A DNA stretch of 64,000 nucleotides from Trema orientale. Taxonomy: Eukaryota > Streptophyta > Magnoliopsida > Rosales > Cannabaceae. The notes under the pieces are model-generated. The model was not told where the DNA came from and ran no database searches. It saw only the letters and a list, made by a program, of their open reading frames with translations. The stretch is from contig JXTC01000082.1 in the NCBI GenBank assembly GCA_002914845.1, positions 290,520-354,519 on the forward strand. Reading direction: 5' to 3'. Of the stretch, positions 1 through 11,642 are shown one piece after another (the first letter of the stretch is position 1; the number at the start of each line of letters is the position of its first letter). A program made the position numbers and the translations under genes.

Positions 1-63
1 TAAGCAATGATCTTTATTTGTGGCAAAATGTCTTGGTTCTTTTGAGCAGATATATTGTTTCAG

Positions 64-1915
64 ATTGTGACTCAGTGGAAGTATACTACAATGCCATTCA
101 TTACACTTCAACACCTGAGGATGCTGTTGCTCTTGCCTTGAAAGCAGGTACTGAAATTAATTATGATCTCAATATATAGTCCTAACCAGTTAGTGAGAAA
201 CTTAGTTACAAGATAATTTAACTTGATAATCATGCAGGTTTAAACATGAACTGTGGGGATTATTTAGGAAAATACACCGCCAACGCTGTTAATTTGAGTA
301 AAGTAGAAGAATCTGTAGTAGACCAGGCTTTGGTATACAACTACATAGTCCTTCTGAGACTTGGGTTTTTCGATGGGAATCCGAAATCACTCCCATTTGG
401 AAATCTTGGGCCTTCTGATGTATGTACTAATGACCATAAGGCTTTGGCTCTTGATGCCGCAAAGCAGGGGATAGTGTTGCTAGACAACAATGGGATTCTC
501 CCTTTGTCCTCAAATAGTACAAAGAGCTTAGCTGTTATAGGACCTAATGCAAATGCCACTAATGTTATGATAAGCAACTATGCTGGTATACCTTGTGGCT
601 ACACTAGCCCTTTAGAAGGGCTAAAGAAGTATGTCCAGGATGTGAATTACGAGCCCGGATGTGGCAGTGTCAAATGTGGCGACGAGAGCCTCATTGAGGC
701 GGCAGCCAAGGCTACAGCTGCAGCTGATGCTTCGGTTGTGGTGGTAGGGCTTGATCAGTCCATTGAAGCAGAGGGGCTAGACAGAGAGAACCTGACATTG
801 CCAGGGTTTCAGGAGAAGCTTGTGAAGCAAGTGGCGAATTCGACGAATGGAACTGTCATTCTGGTTGTTATGTCAGCTGGTCCAATTGATGTTTCATTTG
901 CTAAGAATTTGAGTGAAGTTGGGGGGATTATATGGGTGGGATATCCAGGTCAAGATGGAGGAGATGCCATTGCTCAAGTCATATTTGGAGACTACAACCC
1001 AGGTTTTCATCCTCTTGATTGCTTTTAATCATTTAATGGATCATAGAGGTTGACTTCTTAGTGCTTGAGGATTATAAATTGTTATGATATTGCCTAGTTT
1101 GTTTGGTAAATGTGCATAGCATTTATGATCTGATTCTACTAGAAGTAAAATCAATTATGTACTTAAAAGCACTCAATATGAAACTAATCCTTCAAGTTGC
1201 TGAAGCTAAGATTACTGTGTCTACATTCTAAGGTGGAAGGAGTCCTTTTACATGGTATCCAAAAGAGTACGCAGATCAAGTGCCAATGACAGACATGAAC
1301 ATGAGAGCCAACGTTAGTAATAACTTCCCTGGTAGAACCTACAGATTCTACAATGGAAAATCCATTTATGAGTTTGGCCATGGCCTAAGCTATTCAACAT
1401 TCTCCAAATTTATCATATCCGCACCTTCCACGGTACTAATCAAACCAAATTCCACTTCCAATCCAAATAATATTCTTCTTGTGGCTTCCAACTCAACTTC
1501 ACAACCAAATGATGATGTCCTTAATGGGCAAGCAATCGACATCTCGACCGTTAACTGCCAGAACTCAACATTCGACATTGTCATTGGTGTGAGGAACAGC
1601 GGACCAAGGGACGGATCCCACGTGATGCTATTGTTTTGGAAACCAGCGAGCTCAAAGGACTTGAGTGGTGCACCAAATGTGAAGCTGGTGGCCTTCGAAA
1701 GAGTAGAAGTCAAGAATGGAAAGACACAGTCTATAACTGTGAAAGTTGATGTGTGCAAGGTACTAAACCTTGTGGATAGTGAAGGGAAGCGAAACTTGAT
1801 AATTGGACAGCACACTATTATTGTTGGTTCCCGAAGTGAGCGCCAAGTTAAGCACCGTCTTAATGTGAGACTGGCTTCTGAGATAGCAGTTGAGAGGGCC
1901 TTTTTATCTTCATAA
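64..1915 (+). CDS. Beta-D-xylosidase (GH3), BXL5-like, 3' part of gene
   Basis: Secreted/apoplastic glycoside hydrolase family 3 enzyme that removes xylose (and often arabinose) from cell-wall xylan side chains and oligomers. Visible exons are 64-147, 238-1002 and 1233-1915, all with GT-AG introns and continuous frame, giving about 509 C-terminal residues of a family usually 770-790 long; the N-terminal part lies left of the window. The first visible codons are the end of the plant SDCDSVE block, whose first Asp is the expected nucleophile; that Asp codon is split by the intron ending at 63. Further on come the [13 protein letters not shown] acid/base block, LPGx[24 protein letters not shown] and EFGHGLSYS, then the fibronectin III-like C-terminal domain. 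Many N-glycosylation sequons are present. Odd: the usual VLLKN reads VLLDN. Assignment to the BXL5 branch rests on gene order, not on alignment. Confidence 0.93.
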
Positions 1916-2215
1916 ACTCATTAATATTCTCTAGATAGATAGTGAGATAAAGTACCACATAGATGCTTTTATGTTATGCATCTGATGGAAGAGAGAGAGA
2001 GGGTTTTTAAATTATGTAACTGCAGCTGGTATTTGCGATGCAGAGTAGTAATTAATGATCATATAGTTACTAGATATCTGTGTAATCGTTTAATGAACTA
2101 CTACTTGGTCTTCCAATGTTGTTATGTTTCGGCAGCTACTAGCTATTCTGAGTGGTGATCTGTGATGTAAATTAATGAATCTACCAGCTAACTTTAATGG
2201 AATAAATTAAGGTAA
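1916..2215 (+). other. 3' UTR and downstream spacer of the xylosidase gene
   Basis: Sequence after the stop codon holds the likely 3' UTR, with AATAAA-like signals around 2200 (aatggaataaattaag). No other coding signal is seen. Confidence 0.5.
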
Positions 2216-2225
2216 TTAGATATAA

Positions 2226-2392
2226 GAGTAATGCTATAGGACACCAGTGGTGTCCAGCACCACAATGACATGTCTGTCTATCACTGGATAATTTAATTAA
2301 TAAACTGGGTCTCACATGGTCACACCTGAATTATAATTATGATTAGTCAGTAACAGACTGACATATCATTGTGGTGTTGGGCACCATTATTC
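2226..2392. mobile_element. Foldback MITE, Mutator-like by target-site duplication
   Basis: A 167-bp foldback element. The left end (GAGTAATGCTATAGGACACC) and the reverse complement of the right end (GAATAATGGTGCCCAACACC) pair over about 45 bp, continuing through CACCACAATGAYATGTC. It is flanked by a 10-bp direct repeat TTAGATATAA (2216-2225 and 2393-2402), the duplication length typical of Mutator-like elements. It has no coding capacity. Confidence 0.8.
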
Positions 2393-2402
2393 TTAGATAT
2401 AA

Positions 2403-2969
2403 ACATATTAACAACTTAGTCAACTCAGTCCCTTGACCAGAGATTCTTACACATGTCAGCATGTTTTGGTATATTAGCTGCAGCCTCAGGAGATGACAGT
2501 ACTAACTTACACGTGAAGAGCATCTTGACCATTTCAAGACCTTACGCTAGAATTTCAACCACCCTTCAAGTAGACATACTTGCCAATTTAAGTGTCCAGG
2601 ACCAGTTCAGTGGAGCTCACTAAAAAGCTCTTGAGCCAAACTCAAAAACAAATAATACTGATATAAATTGGATGTCTCTAGGCTTTGTTGGGGACAAAAT
2701 CAACAGGAGAATCAACTGTGTAGACCTCTCAACACCCTTATCATTCTAATCTGCCTATTAGCTCTGTTTCGGGTAAAGTTTGTTTCCATTAAGGTCATTT
2801 TAGAGTTCTGTTTTCTATCATGATTTATGATCTAGTATGTGTTGTAACTATAAACTACATTTGTTTTGTTTGAACTATACTTATTTCTGAAAATTTCCCT
2901 ATAGATGATGAATGAGTTTAACATTGCCTCAGAAATCAGAATTGAGTAACCGACATTCTTAGAAAGAAG
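2403..2969 (+). other. Spacer and presumed promoter/leader of the EPFL gene
   Basis: About 570 bases without a coding region, between the MITE and the EPFL start codon. I see no confident TATA box or conserved motif. Confidence 0.4.
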
Positions 2970-3463
2970 ATGCAGCAAGAAGCAACAAGGCCTAGGAAAC
3001 TAATCTTGGCCCTCTTGATGATCATCACCATGCTCATTCACACATGCCCAGTTCACATGCGCTGCCTACAGAATTCTCCATCGCCTTCTCCAGTGAGTTT
3101 CACTCCTTACCAGACTCTCATATCAGCTCTCACTCTTGGACTCCTTTAAATTCTATTACAAATGCAAGAAGTTGAGTACACACACAAACACATATGTATA
3201 TTTACAGTCTTTCTTTTATTTATTCTCTAAAAGGATGTTTCTGTTTAATTTTGTTATAGGCCAATGAGATGCCAAAACGAGTGAGTCATGAGAAGGGCAG
3301 AATAGGGTCGTCATTGGTTAAATTATGTAACTCGAAATGTAATGAATGTGAACCATGCTTGCCGGTTGAAGTATCAATACGAACAATGGCTTTGGAAGAG
3401 AAGGAGTATTATTATCCACAGGCGTGGAAATGCATGTGTGGCTACAATATATTTTCGCCTTAA
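2970..3463 (+). CDS. EPIDERMAL PATTERNING FACTOR-like (EPFL) secreted peptide precursor
   Basis: Two-exon gene: 2970-3092 and 3260-3463, with a phase-0 GT-AG intron, 108 residues. Residues about 10-28 are a hydrophobic signal peptide (KLILALLMIITMLI), followed by a variable spacer and a C-terminal cysteine domain. Cysteines at 64, 68, 71, 74, 99 and 101 give C-x3-C-x2-C-x2-C, a loop, then WKCMC, which is the six-cysteine EPFL pattern. IGSS before the first Cys, YYYPQAW before the last pair and the FSP end also match the family. EPFL peptides are apoplastic ligands of ERECTA-family kinases with TMM, controlling stomatal spacing and organ growth. Odd: the usual Pro-Pro before the first Cys is replaced by Val-Lys. 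The start was chosen because it gives the signal peptide and correct frame across the intron. Subfamily is not assigned; EPFL4/5/6/8-like types look closest from memory. Confidence 0.85.
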
Positions 3464-3622
3464 TTAATTAACTTTAGTCTTGTATATTTAATTCCAATGA
3501 GAAAACTTGGCCCCGTAATTATCATTACATTTATTTTTTATTTGTTTGGTTTATTCCAGAAGCTCCATGGAATTTTCGGCAGCCTAAGGTTACTTTCGGC
3601 CTAGTTTTGACTTATGGAAATG

Positions 3623-3674
<52 letters not shown>

Positions 3675-4250
3675 AATAATAATAATAATAATAAACGATT
3701 CCAGTAAGTAAGTTTCTTTTGAGATGGATGTCAATGAGTAAGTTGTAGCAAGTTGTAGTTGGAAACTTGGAAGCTATTTAGATTATAAAATTAAAACAAT
3801 GCCTCTTGCATACATATATCTATCTGATGTTTATCCATGCTATTTGTTTCCTCTTCTCTATGTATAAAACCTATGATTTTCCTGCTTCTCATGAATATAT
3901 GCAAATGCTAACACCTTTTTTGTACGCTAATTCAATTAAAGTACGTACATAGATTTTCTTAAAATCGATGAATTTAATAACTAACAATTGTGGTAAACAA
4001 AAGTCCAGAAAGGTAAACTTTATAATTCTTAAAAGATATTGAAAGTTGATGATCATCAAAACAACACAAACCTTTACATTGTTTACAAGTATAGTATGTA
4101 AATACTATGCATATTGCATATACATAAATCTATAATCTATATCTATAATTGTATAGATATAACAATTAAAGAAAAACGAATAGACTTAGGGAAGAGAGCT
4201 TTTTGTTCCAGCGCTTTCACTTTCTTTTAATATTTATTTTCTTCTCAACA
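3464..4250. other. Intergenic, AT-rich, with trinucleotide microsatellite
   Basis: 3' flank of the EPFL gene. Apart from the microsatellite described separately I see nothing with coding or structural signal. Confidence 0.5.
3623..3694. repeat. Compound microsatellite (ACA)n-(ATA)n
   Basis: An uninterrupted ACA/CAA run of about 50 bases passes directly into an AAT/ATA run of about 22 bases, a compound simple-sequence repeat likely to vary in length between individuals. Confidence 0.95.
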
Positions 4251-4253
4251 TAA

Positions 4254-5250
4254 GGGCATCTCCAATGGGATGGTCATTTGGTATGCCAATGCTAAATTTT
4301 GGCATTTATTTAAAAGTACTTACTCCAATGGTGTGCTAAATTTAGCCTTTTTTTGGCATATGTTATGGCACCAACTTTGGCATATGCCAAATTTTGGCAC
4401 ACCTCCCAATATTACAAAAGTGTCATCCAAATTTATATATATCACTTTATAATTACGTAAATATCATTATTATAATTACATAAATACCACAGCCATACAA
4501 AGAGTGTGATATTATTCTAGTAAGGCTCCAAATTATTTTTTTCATTTATATTTTCCCCTATCTTCGCTATAAATTGGAGGTGGTATATTAATAAGGTGGT
4601 AGTAATTTTTTTTTTACTTTGTTTAATATAGTAGTGATTGAATGGGTAAGGTAGTTAAAAATTTTTATTTATATTTTTATCTTATTTTGCCTATAAATGG
4701 AGGATTCTGATTTTCCATTCATCTCTCTTTCTCTTATCTATTTTCTCTCTTTCTCTATATTTCTATCTATAGAAAAAATATGAATGAAACACAAATAAAA
4801 CATGAAAAATTATTTACCACGAATCAAGATATTTTTGTTTGTAAGGCGTAGATAAGTATTACTCAAGATCCTATAATTGGAAACTCTCAAATTTCTACTA
4901 ATTTGAGCAAATTTTTGAAAATTATATGATATAAATTTTTTACTTGTATTATAGTGGTAATTGGATGGTTCAGTTGGAGGTGATTGAATAGTATTTTATT
5001 TATATTTTTTCTTTGTTTTCCATATAAATTAGAAATTGTTAAATATTAAGATGTGATCTAAATATTTTACTCTATATAAGTATATTGGTGGTTGGATGCT
5101 AGTAAATATTTGTAATTCAAATAAGTAAAATATGATTTATATACATTAAAATATAGATATGACATTTTTTAGAATACACCCATTAGAGTAAAATCCAAAA
5201 AGTAAATGCCAAATTTGGCATTGGCATTAGCATTTGCATTAGAGATGCTC
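4254..5250. mobile_element. PIF/Harbinger-type non-autonomous element
   Basis: A 997-bp element with long imperfect terminal inverted repeats: left GGGCATCTCCAATGGGATGG, right (reverse complement) GAGCATCTCTAATGCAAATG, with similarity continuing for about 70 bp through blocks like TATGCCAATGCTAAATTTTG. TAA is present at 4251-4253 and 5251-5253, the 3-bp duplication expected for PIF/Harbinger. The interior is AT-rich without a transposase. Confidence 0.8.
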
Positions 5251-5253
5251 TAA

Positions 5254-6692
5254 GACTATCACTAATGCATTCTGATAAAAAATGGTATGCCAATGCTAAA
5301 TTTAGCATGACATGTCAAATTTAGCATGTACTTTTTGAATTTTGCTCTGATGCATATATACTAAAAAAATATTATTTTGTATTTTAAATATTAACTTCAT
5401 GTATAAAATATATTTTTTCTACTATATACTCTTATGATTTTATTATTTAATTACTAATCATAAAATTAGCTTTATCTACCAATGTAGACGTACTCATATT
5501 CTATATAAATGAACAGATTAGTCAATGCAAAAAAATTATAAATAAAAATATATTCTCCTATTAATTATAATTGATTGTAATTTAGCAAGAATAAACTTGT
5601 AAATAAAATTCAATGAAAAAAATAAGTACATACATTGAATTTTGATAATATTGTAAAAAAAAACATGAATATTTTATATATAAACTAGTGGTAATATTAT
5701 AAATAACAACATGTGCTAAAATTTAGCATATGATACATTTTGTGCTATATTTGGCACAATAACTAACATATGCTAAAAGCTATGCCAAATGTAACATACC
5801 ATTGGAAAGCCATTTTTGACCTAAATGCTAAAATTTAACACATAACATTTCGCATAATATTGAGATATATAATGTTAAATGTTATAATTAGGGCCGGCTC
5901 AACAAATTTTGGGGCCTAAGGCGAACATTTAAAATATATATATATTCTAGAATTAAATTGTACTTATAAGAAATTTTTAGACGCATTTCTTTGAAAAAAA
6001 TTTATTATTATTTCTGAAGATAGAAGATAACTTTTAGATGTATTGGTTGAGTAATAAAATATACAAACTATAATATATTTTGACTTGATTAAATATATCA
6101 ATAGCCAATTTGGTAGGAAAATTAACTTAACAACTAAAAGAATGGACGTTGAATAAGAAATTAATGACATTGAAAATTTTTGGAAGAAACAAGCTTTATA
6201 ATGAAATACGATGAAATAAAAATAAAAATTTGTTCCAATTTTAGAAAGAAAGCAAGATGCCTACCAATTTTTTTTGTAATAAATAAAAAATTCAAGAATT
6301 TTAGAAAAATACATTAATTTATTGAATCGAGATTAAAATTTTTGTAGTCTATTGAAACTACTATGTATTATTTATATATTTTAAGCCTACGCATAGATAT
6401 TAAGAACTTTTGAATGTGTGAAATCTTTAAAAGAATTAGTAATTTAAGGCCTTAACTCGAGATGAGGCCTAAAGCGATTGCCTTAATGGCTTTATCCTCG
6501 AGCTACCCCTGGTCATAATATTGGAAAAAAATATGAATATTTTATATATAAAATAGTGGTAATATTATAAATAATAACATATGCTAAAATTTAGCATGTG
6601 ATATACTTTGTACTATATTTGGCACAACAAATAGTATATGCTAAAAACTATACCAAATATAACATATCATTGAAAAGCCATTACAGATGCTC
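5254..6692. mobile_element. Second PIF/Harbinger-type element, rearranged and carrying a nested insertion
   Basis: Starts right after the TAA that ends the previous element. Left end GACTATCACTAATGCATTCT; right end (reverse complement) GAGCATCTGTAATGGCTTTT; TAA at 5251-5253 and 6693-6695. The 3' segment exists twice (about 5660-5830 and 6530-6690, both containing gtgGTAATATTATAAATAA and GCTAAAATTTAGCAT), the copies separated by the hAT-like insertion at 5890-6512. Either two related elements were joined or the end was duplicated. No ORF. Confidence 0.7.
5890..6512. mobile_element. hAT-like element nested in the Harbinger-type element
   Basis: Left end AGGGCCGGCTCAACAAA, right end (reverse complement) CAGGGGTAGCTCGAGGATAA, with inner blocks GGGGCCTAAGGCGA and TTTAGGCC matching in inverted order. 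Flanks TTATAATT and TCATAATA agree at 6 of 8 positions, compatible with an aged 8-bp duplication. No coding capacity seen. Confidence 0.6.
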
Positions 6693-6695
6693 TAA

Positions 6696-8940
6696 GGTTA
6701 AAAATATTGAGATATACGTGTTAATGTAGGAATTAAATAGAAGTCAATTTCGTTGTTTCCGTGGGACTACTTTCATCCTTCTTGGGCTAGGCCCAAATGC
6801 ACGCCAAAAATACCTTTATAAATTTGGCCTCTTTCTTTACTAGCTTAATATAAGTTAGTAAGGTAGGTAACGTATGTAATACCAATATGCCGTTATATTT
6901 CTTTTACTCAACATTTTTAACTTTTTTTCAACTCATAATTACCAAAATGTTGTTAAAATAACAAAAGAAAAAAGCGGACTAACGGGAATATGCCTTAGAC
7001 CTACTGTATAAATACACATATACGTGTATATATATATATAATACTTTTCATTCAATACTCAACTTTGATCAACCATTAATTGGTCACACTGCTGGAGAGT
7101 ACGAAAACCAGTTTCTTTTAACCGGTTTAATTTGGGACGTACTAATTAGTTGATGACGTCTATTCCACGCACTTCTTTAGACAGCTGAGATAAGTCTCGT
7201 GAATCAACTATAATTAACTCTGTTCAAGCAAAAAACTATAATTAACTCTGATTCTTTTCAAAGTGAAAATATAATATAATAGAAAACAACATCTAAAATC
7301 ATCATCCAATTCCACTCAAAAAAGTAAAAAAGCATTAACCAATTAAGTTATTTTTTATAGAATAAATTATCCAATTAAGTTATAGAATAAGATTAACGTG
7401 GAGATTAATCATTGTACCATCGTAATTTTATATATCACGTGCTCGCGTAAGTGTTACGTGTTTTTGTTTGATTATATTTATTTTTCTTTTAAGAAATGAG
7501 ACTTAATTATTGATTTTTACTCGTTACAAATTAAAAGAAAATAATTACTATTACTCGATCTTCACCCATCTTATTAAGAATAATAAATTTTTACATTCTT
7601 ATTTGACTCGAATCTAGAACTTTGATTTTGTTACATTCGGCTTTGGCAATGAATTCCTAGCAAACGAAAAATGAGTTGTGCATAAATTGTAGAGACAAAA
7701 AAAAAAAAACAAAAAAGTCAAGTCAAACTGAGAAAACACAAGCTCCGAATTCTACTTTTTGAAAGAAATGGATCAATGGATCAGGCTTGAAGCTTTTTGA
7801 ATTTGATTTTATCTCATTTCCGTTATTCTAAATGATATTGTATGTTTTTGTCATAAATTCATAATGTGTAGCACATGAGCAAAGTCAACCCACTGAATCA
7901 TTTAGCCAGTAGAATTCGAATTCTTGTAACCAAGTCTTATCCTCTTTTGCTGGTGGCAATTAGCTGTTTTTGCTTAGAGCTTTAGTTGAGACTTGATGGT
8001 CTGAGAGGGGTTTATACGCGTGAAGCCGCCTCTTTTTTTTCGTTTGGATTAGATTATATAAAAGGAAAAGCAGTCAAAATCAACGTCCCCAGATGAAACC
8101 CAAAAACACGTTATAAATTAAAATAAGGGTCAAACTTGATTTCCTTCATTCCAAAACCACTCTAAACCAAAATTACTCAGTTGCCCCTTCTCTCACACCA
8201 TTACTCAATTTCAACCTAAATCCACTGTGTTTTGGCGGGTTGGGCAGCGAATGGGACAGGTTGGCCTTTATAATAATATTATCGGTCTTATTTTAACACG
8301 TTCTTTTAATTTTGCGTTTCCTTCCTAAACTATACAGAAGTGTATCTCAGTAGTCAATATGTCCTTAGAATTATTAGAAGTTTTAATTTTGTCTTCTGAA
8401 CCACTAAATCACTTTTACTGATTCCATTTCGTCCCAAATATTCATTTGAGTTTTTTTTTTAAAACAAAAAAACACTCTAAAATTGTGATACAATTTTTTT
8501 TTATATGCTTGTCTGGCAAAAATGAATATTTTAATTGTCTGACAAAGACAAAATTGAAATTTTAACAATTTGAGGAGATATATCTGAGACATTCTACTTA
8601 ATTCGGAAGGGAAAAAATTGATTCTCCACACAAATATAATACAGTGAATTAATAGATGCAAAATGTGAAGCTTAAAATACATCTCCATAAAATTTCACCA
8701 GAAAAATACACACTACACACAAACATTTTAAAATATAATATTATTTTAAATAGGAAAAAAAAAAAAAAAAAAGAAGAAGGTGAAAATTGGCTTAGCACTT
8801 GGCACTGGCAGCCGGTTTTTAGGTGAGCAAAGCGGATTTTTGAGAACCGTAACCGTCTTCGCATTTAGGAGGACAAAATCGTCATTAACCACATAGGACG
8901 ACCAACTTACCTATCCCCACTAACGAAAATCGCTCCACTA
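6696..8940. other. Intergenic, AT-rich
   Basis: About 2.2 kb with homopolymer runs, including poly-A near 7690 and 8757-8771, and no supportable gene or complete element. The last few hundred bases are the distal promoter of the next gene. Confidence 0.5.
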
Positions 8941-8947
8941 CCAGTAA

Positions 8948-8956
8948 TATAAATAG
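8948..8956 (+). promoter_or_regulatory. TATA box of the MEGLIP-type gene
   Basis: TATAAATAG lies about 175 bases before the start codon at 9122, leaving a leader of roughly 140 bases if transcription starts about 30 bases downstream. The leader contains a (CAT)n repeat at about 9066-9094. Confidence 0.6.
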
Positions 8957-9121
8957 AAGCCTTTCATTACATATTTTTGTCGTGCATTAATTACATACAC
9001 AAACAAAAAATCTTATAACTACTCTAATAATTCTTACCAAAAGAAAAAAATATTTTGATTTTGATCATCACCATCATCATCATCATCATCATCAGAAGAA
9101 GAAGCAGCTTGAAGCATACCC

Positions 9122-9499
9122 ATGGAAGGCTTGATCCCTTACCTTCTCCACGCCCTCAAGAAAGACAGACCAAAGAACAGCTACAGAAGCCTCTCCGACA
9201 CCTCCAACCGGAGCTACCACCGCCTCCTGAGCGGATCCACCCATAATAATCTCCCCGATGGCTCCTCTCACCGCCGCACCCGATCCGAATTCCAGCCCCC
9301 TCCGCCGCTCCATTTCTTGGAGCATCGGTCGCTCAGCTACAACAGGGGCTTCCCGTCGCCGGCTTCAATGGTGGCCGCTGACCGGATTAATGGAGTCGAC
9401 GGCGGATCTTATTCTAATTACCAATCCTATAATTTGGGGGTTGATCATGCTGCTTCTAATAATTCTGGTCTCAGCCACAGGAGGAAGAAGGTCACTTAA
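9122..9499 (+). CDS. Plant-specific 125-residue protein with MEGLIP N-terminus
   Basis: Single-exon gene. The N-terminal block MEGLIPYLLHALKK, then basic and serine-rich sequence (residues about 15-56), is characteristic of an uncharacterised group of small flowering-plant proteins that begin MEGL(I/L)P. A Pro-rich stretch QPPPPLHF follows at about 58-65, and the C-terminus ends HRRKKVT. No signal peptide, membrane segment or catalytic motif is visible; the protein looks largely disordered and basic. The start is supported by the family-like N-terminus and by a TATA box at a suitable distance; GC content is well above the surroundings. Function unknown; stress-responsive expression is common in such proteins but is not shown by the sequence. 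Confidence 0.75.
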   Translation: MEGLIPYLLHALKKDRPKNSYRSLSDTSNRSYHRLLSGSTHNNLPDGSSHRRTRSEFQPPPPLHFLEHRSLSYNRGFPSPASMVAADRINGVDGGSYSNYQSYNLGVDHAASNNSGLSHRRKKVT

Positions 9500-11308
9500 T
9501 GTTTCCAAGTGAAAATTTTTTTTTTCCTTTTTGGTGAAATTTATTAATTTATTGTTGTGTGTAATTGTAATTATATATGTTAATTAGTACTCCATTGAAG
9601 TGATGGATTTTCATTTGCAATTAATTAATTTGTAATGAAGTTTGAAAATTTTTAATAGAAATATATACGGATGGTGTTTGTTTTTATTAGAAATTTTTGT
9701 TATATATATATATACGCGATTACCATACCATAGGTATTTTTTTATTATTTTTTTAACTATTAGATTATTATTTAATTATTTTCATAATTTGAATAGTTAA
9801 AAAAAATAAAAATAAATACTTATTATTTAACGTTTTTTTCCCCTCAGTTTTATCAAAAAAAAACTCGTACGTGATGAATTTCAAATGGACAAAACAATAT
9901 TTATGGTCTACGTGATGAATTTCAAATGGACAAAACAACACTTATGGATAGAAAAAAAAAATACCTATATATACATGAATGGTGTTTGTTCTCACTTTTT
10001 TTTTTTTTTTTTGACAGTGAGTAATCAAAACTACACATATTTATCATGGCATATACAGGTTCTTTGTACATTCTTAATGCAAGTAAGTACCAAATGAAAG
10101 TAATCAACTACGAGAGATTTATCTTTTATTAGATATCAAAAAATAGAGATCGAGAATAAATGTCACTTTTAAAAGGGGAGAAAAAAATAAAATGTATCTA
10201 TTATTGATAATTGACTAGTTTGAAACTTAATTTGAATCTCAATCAATTTGGTTATTCTATGGAGTTTTTTTTCGTCTTTTTTTGGTAAAAAATGAACCAG
10301 TTTCTCATATTTAAAAAAAAAAAAAAAAGATCGTGCTTCGAACTCAAAGTACATTGTCTTTTATTAATTTGCTACTTGCAAAATGTAGTAAGTGATGGAA
10401 CAGCTTAATTGACTTTTATCCTTTCGTTTGTTTCGTTAGTTCAACGCTTTTTAGGTAAATTGATAATGTGTTTTGTCTTGCTAGGCGGTTACCTTTAATT
10501 TTGAAAGAAAAAATAATTTTACGAAAACCAATTTCACGAGACATCAATTCATCAATATTTGTTTTAAACAATCTTAAGGTGATATTTCTCAGTACGTAGG
10601 AGACAAATTACCGATTGTTTGTCTGTAATTTGTAAACATTATTTTCTTTTTGAGTTTGTTTGTAAACAGTGTTTAATGATAAATATGTTTGATTCTAAAC
10701 AGTATACGTTTAAAATGACTACCATTTAAAAGCAGTTGAACATTGTGATTCGATGCTTAATAATATAATAATTAGTTTTAGTAATATATTTTATAAATTT
10801 TTCTCCTACGTCATTTTATGTTTAGAGAGGGTCCCAATAAAAATAGTAAGTACTTGTCGTTATTTGGAAAAACAAACGAGAATATCCAAATTAAAACAAT
10901 GTCTAAAAAAAATTCAAAATTAGACCGCATGTCTTTCATGTATTATTGTCAAGAAAAAAACAACACATCACGATAATATCTAAATTATAAATAAATCTCT
11001 AGATGCGACGAAGTACGAACTGAGAAACACAACATATCGCATTTTGTCTAGGAAGAATGTTATTCAATTTGAAACTATACGTCCGTTTAACCTAAAGTGA
11101 CACGAAGAAACGACAATTGGTTATAATTTTATTCGTTATAATGAGGAACGCATGGACCATAAACGATCGTCGTTTTACGTATAAAAACGATTCCTCATTT
11201 CTCGTTGAAATAGCCAAAAAAGAAAAAAAAAAACAAGTCGCTCTATTATTACTTTCTTTTTTTTGGGAGGAGGGGAAATTAGATGACACATACCATGTTC
11301 ATAATGAA
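9500..11308. other. Intergenic, AT-rich
   Basis: About 1.8 kb downstream of the MEGLIP-type gene. 9695-9840 resembles a decayed copy of the GGTATTTTTTTT / ATAAATACTTA inverted-repeat family seen again at 49.8-55.4 kb. No coding signal. Confidence 0.45.
9869..9950. repeat. 41-bp tandem duplication
   Basis: Two adjacent copies of a 41-bp unit beginning ACGTGATGAATTTCAAATGG start at 9869 and 9910 and differ at only a few positions. Confidence 0.9.
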
Positions 11309-11642
11309 TTTTAGAAAATACACTCTTTTCAAAAATAGTGCAGTAAATATGACTCTTTTAAAAATTAGTAGTGTAAAAATACTTATATACTTTTAAGTCA
11401 AGAGCGTACTCGACCGAAAAATATATATGAGTATCGGGGGTACTAAACATGTGTTGTAATGTCGAGTCACTTGATATGTCGAGTACTAGACAATGTGTCG
11501 AGCAACTCAATCTCTTTATCTAGTCAAATCTAGACCCTTGATGGAATAACTGCTAAGGATAGATACATCTTCATAATAAACTTAAAACTTAAAAAGTAGT
11601 ATTCACTAAAAACTATCAAAATGAGTATATTTCCTAAAACAC
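11309..11642. mobile_element. Probable decayed inverted-repeat element
   Basis: The left end TTTTAGAAAATACACTCTTTT and the reverse complement of the right end TTTTAGGAAATATACTCATT match imperfectly over about 40 bp. The interior has several GTCGAG repeats. No clear target-site duplication was found, so boundaries are approximate. Confidence 0.5.
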
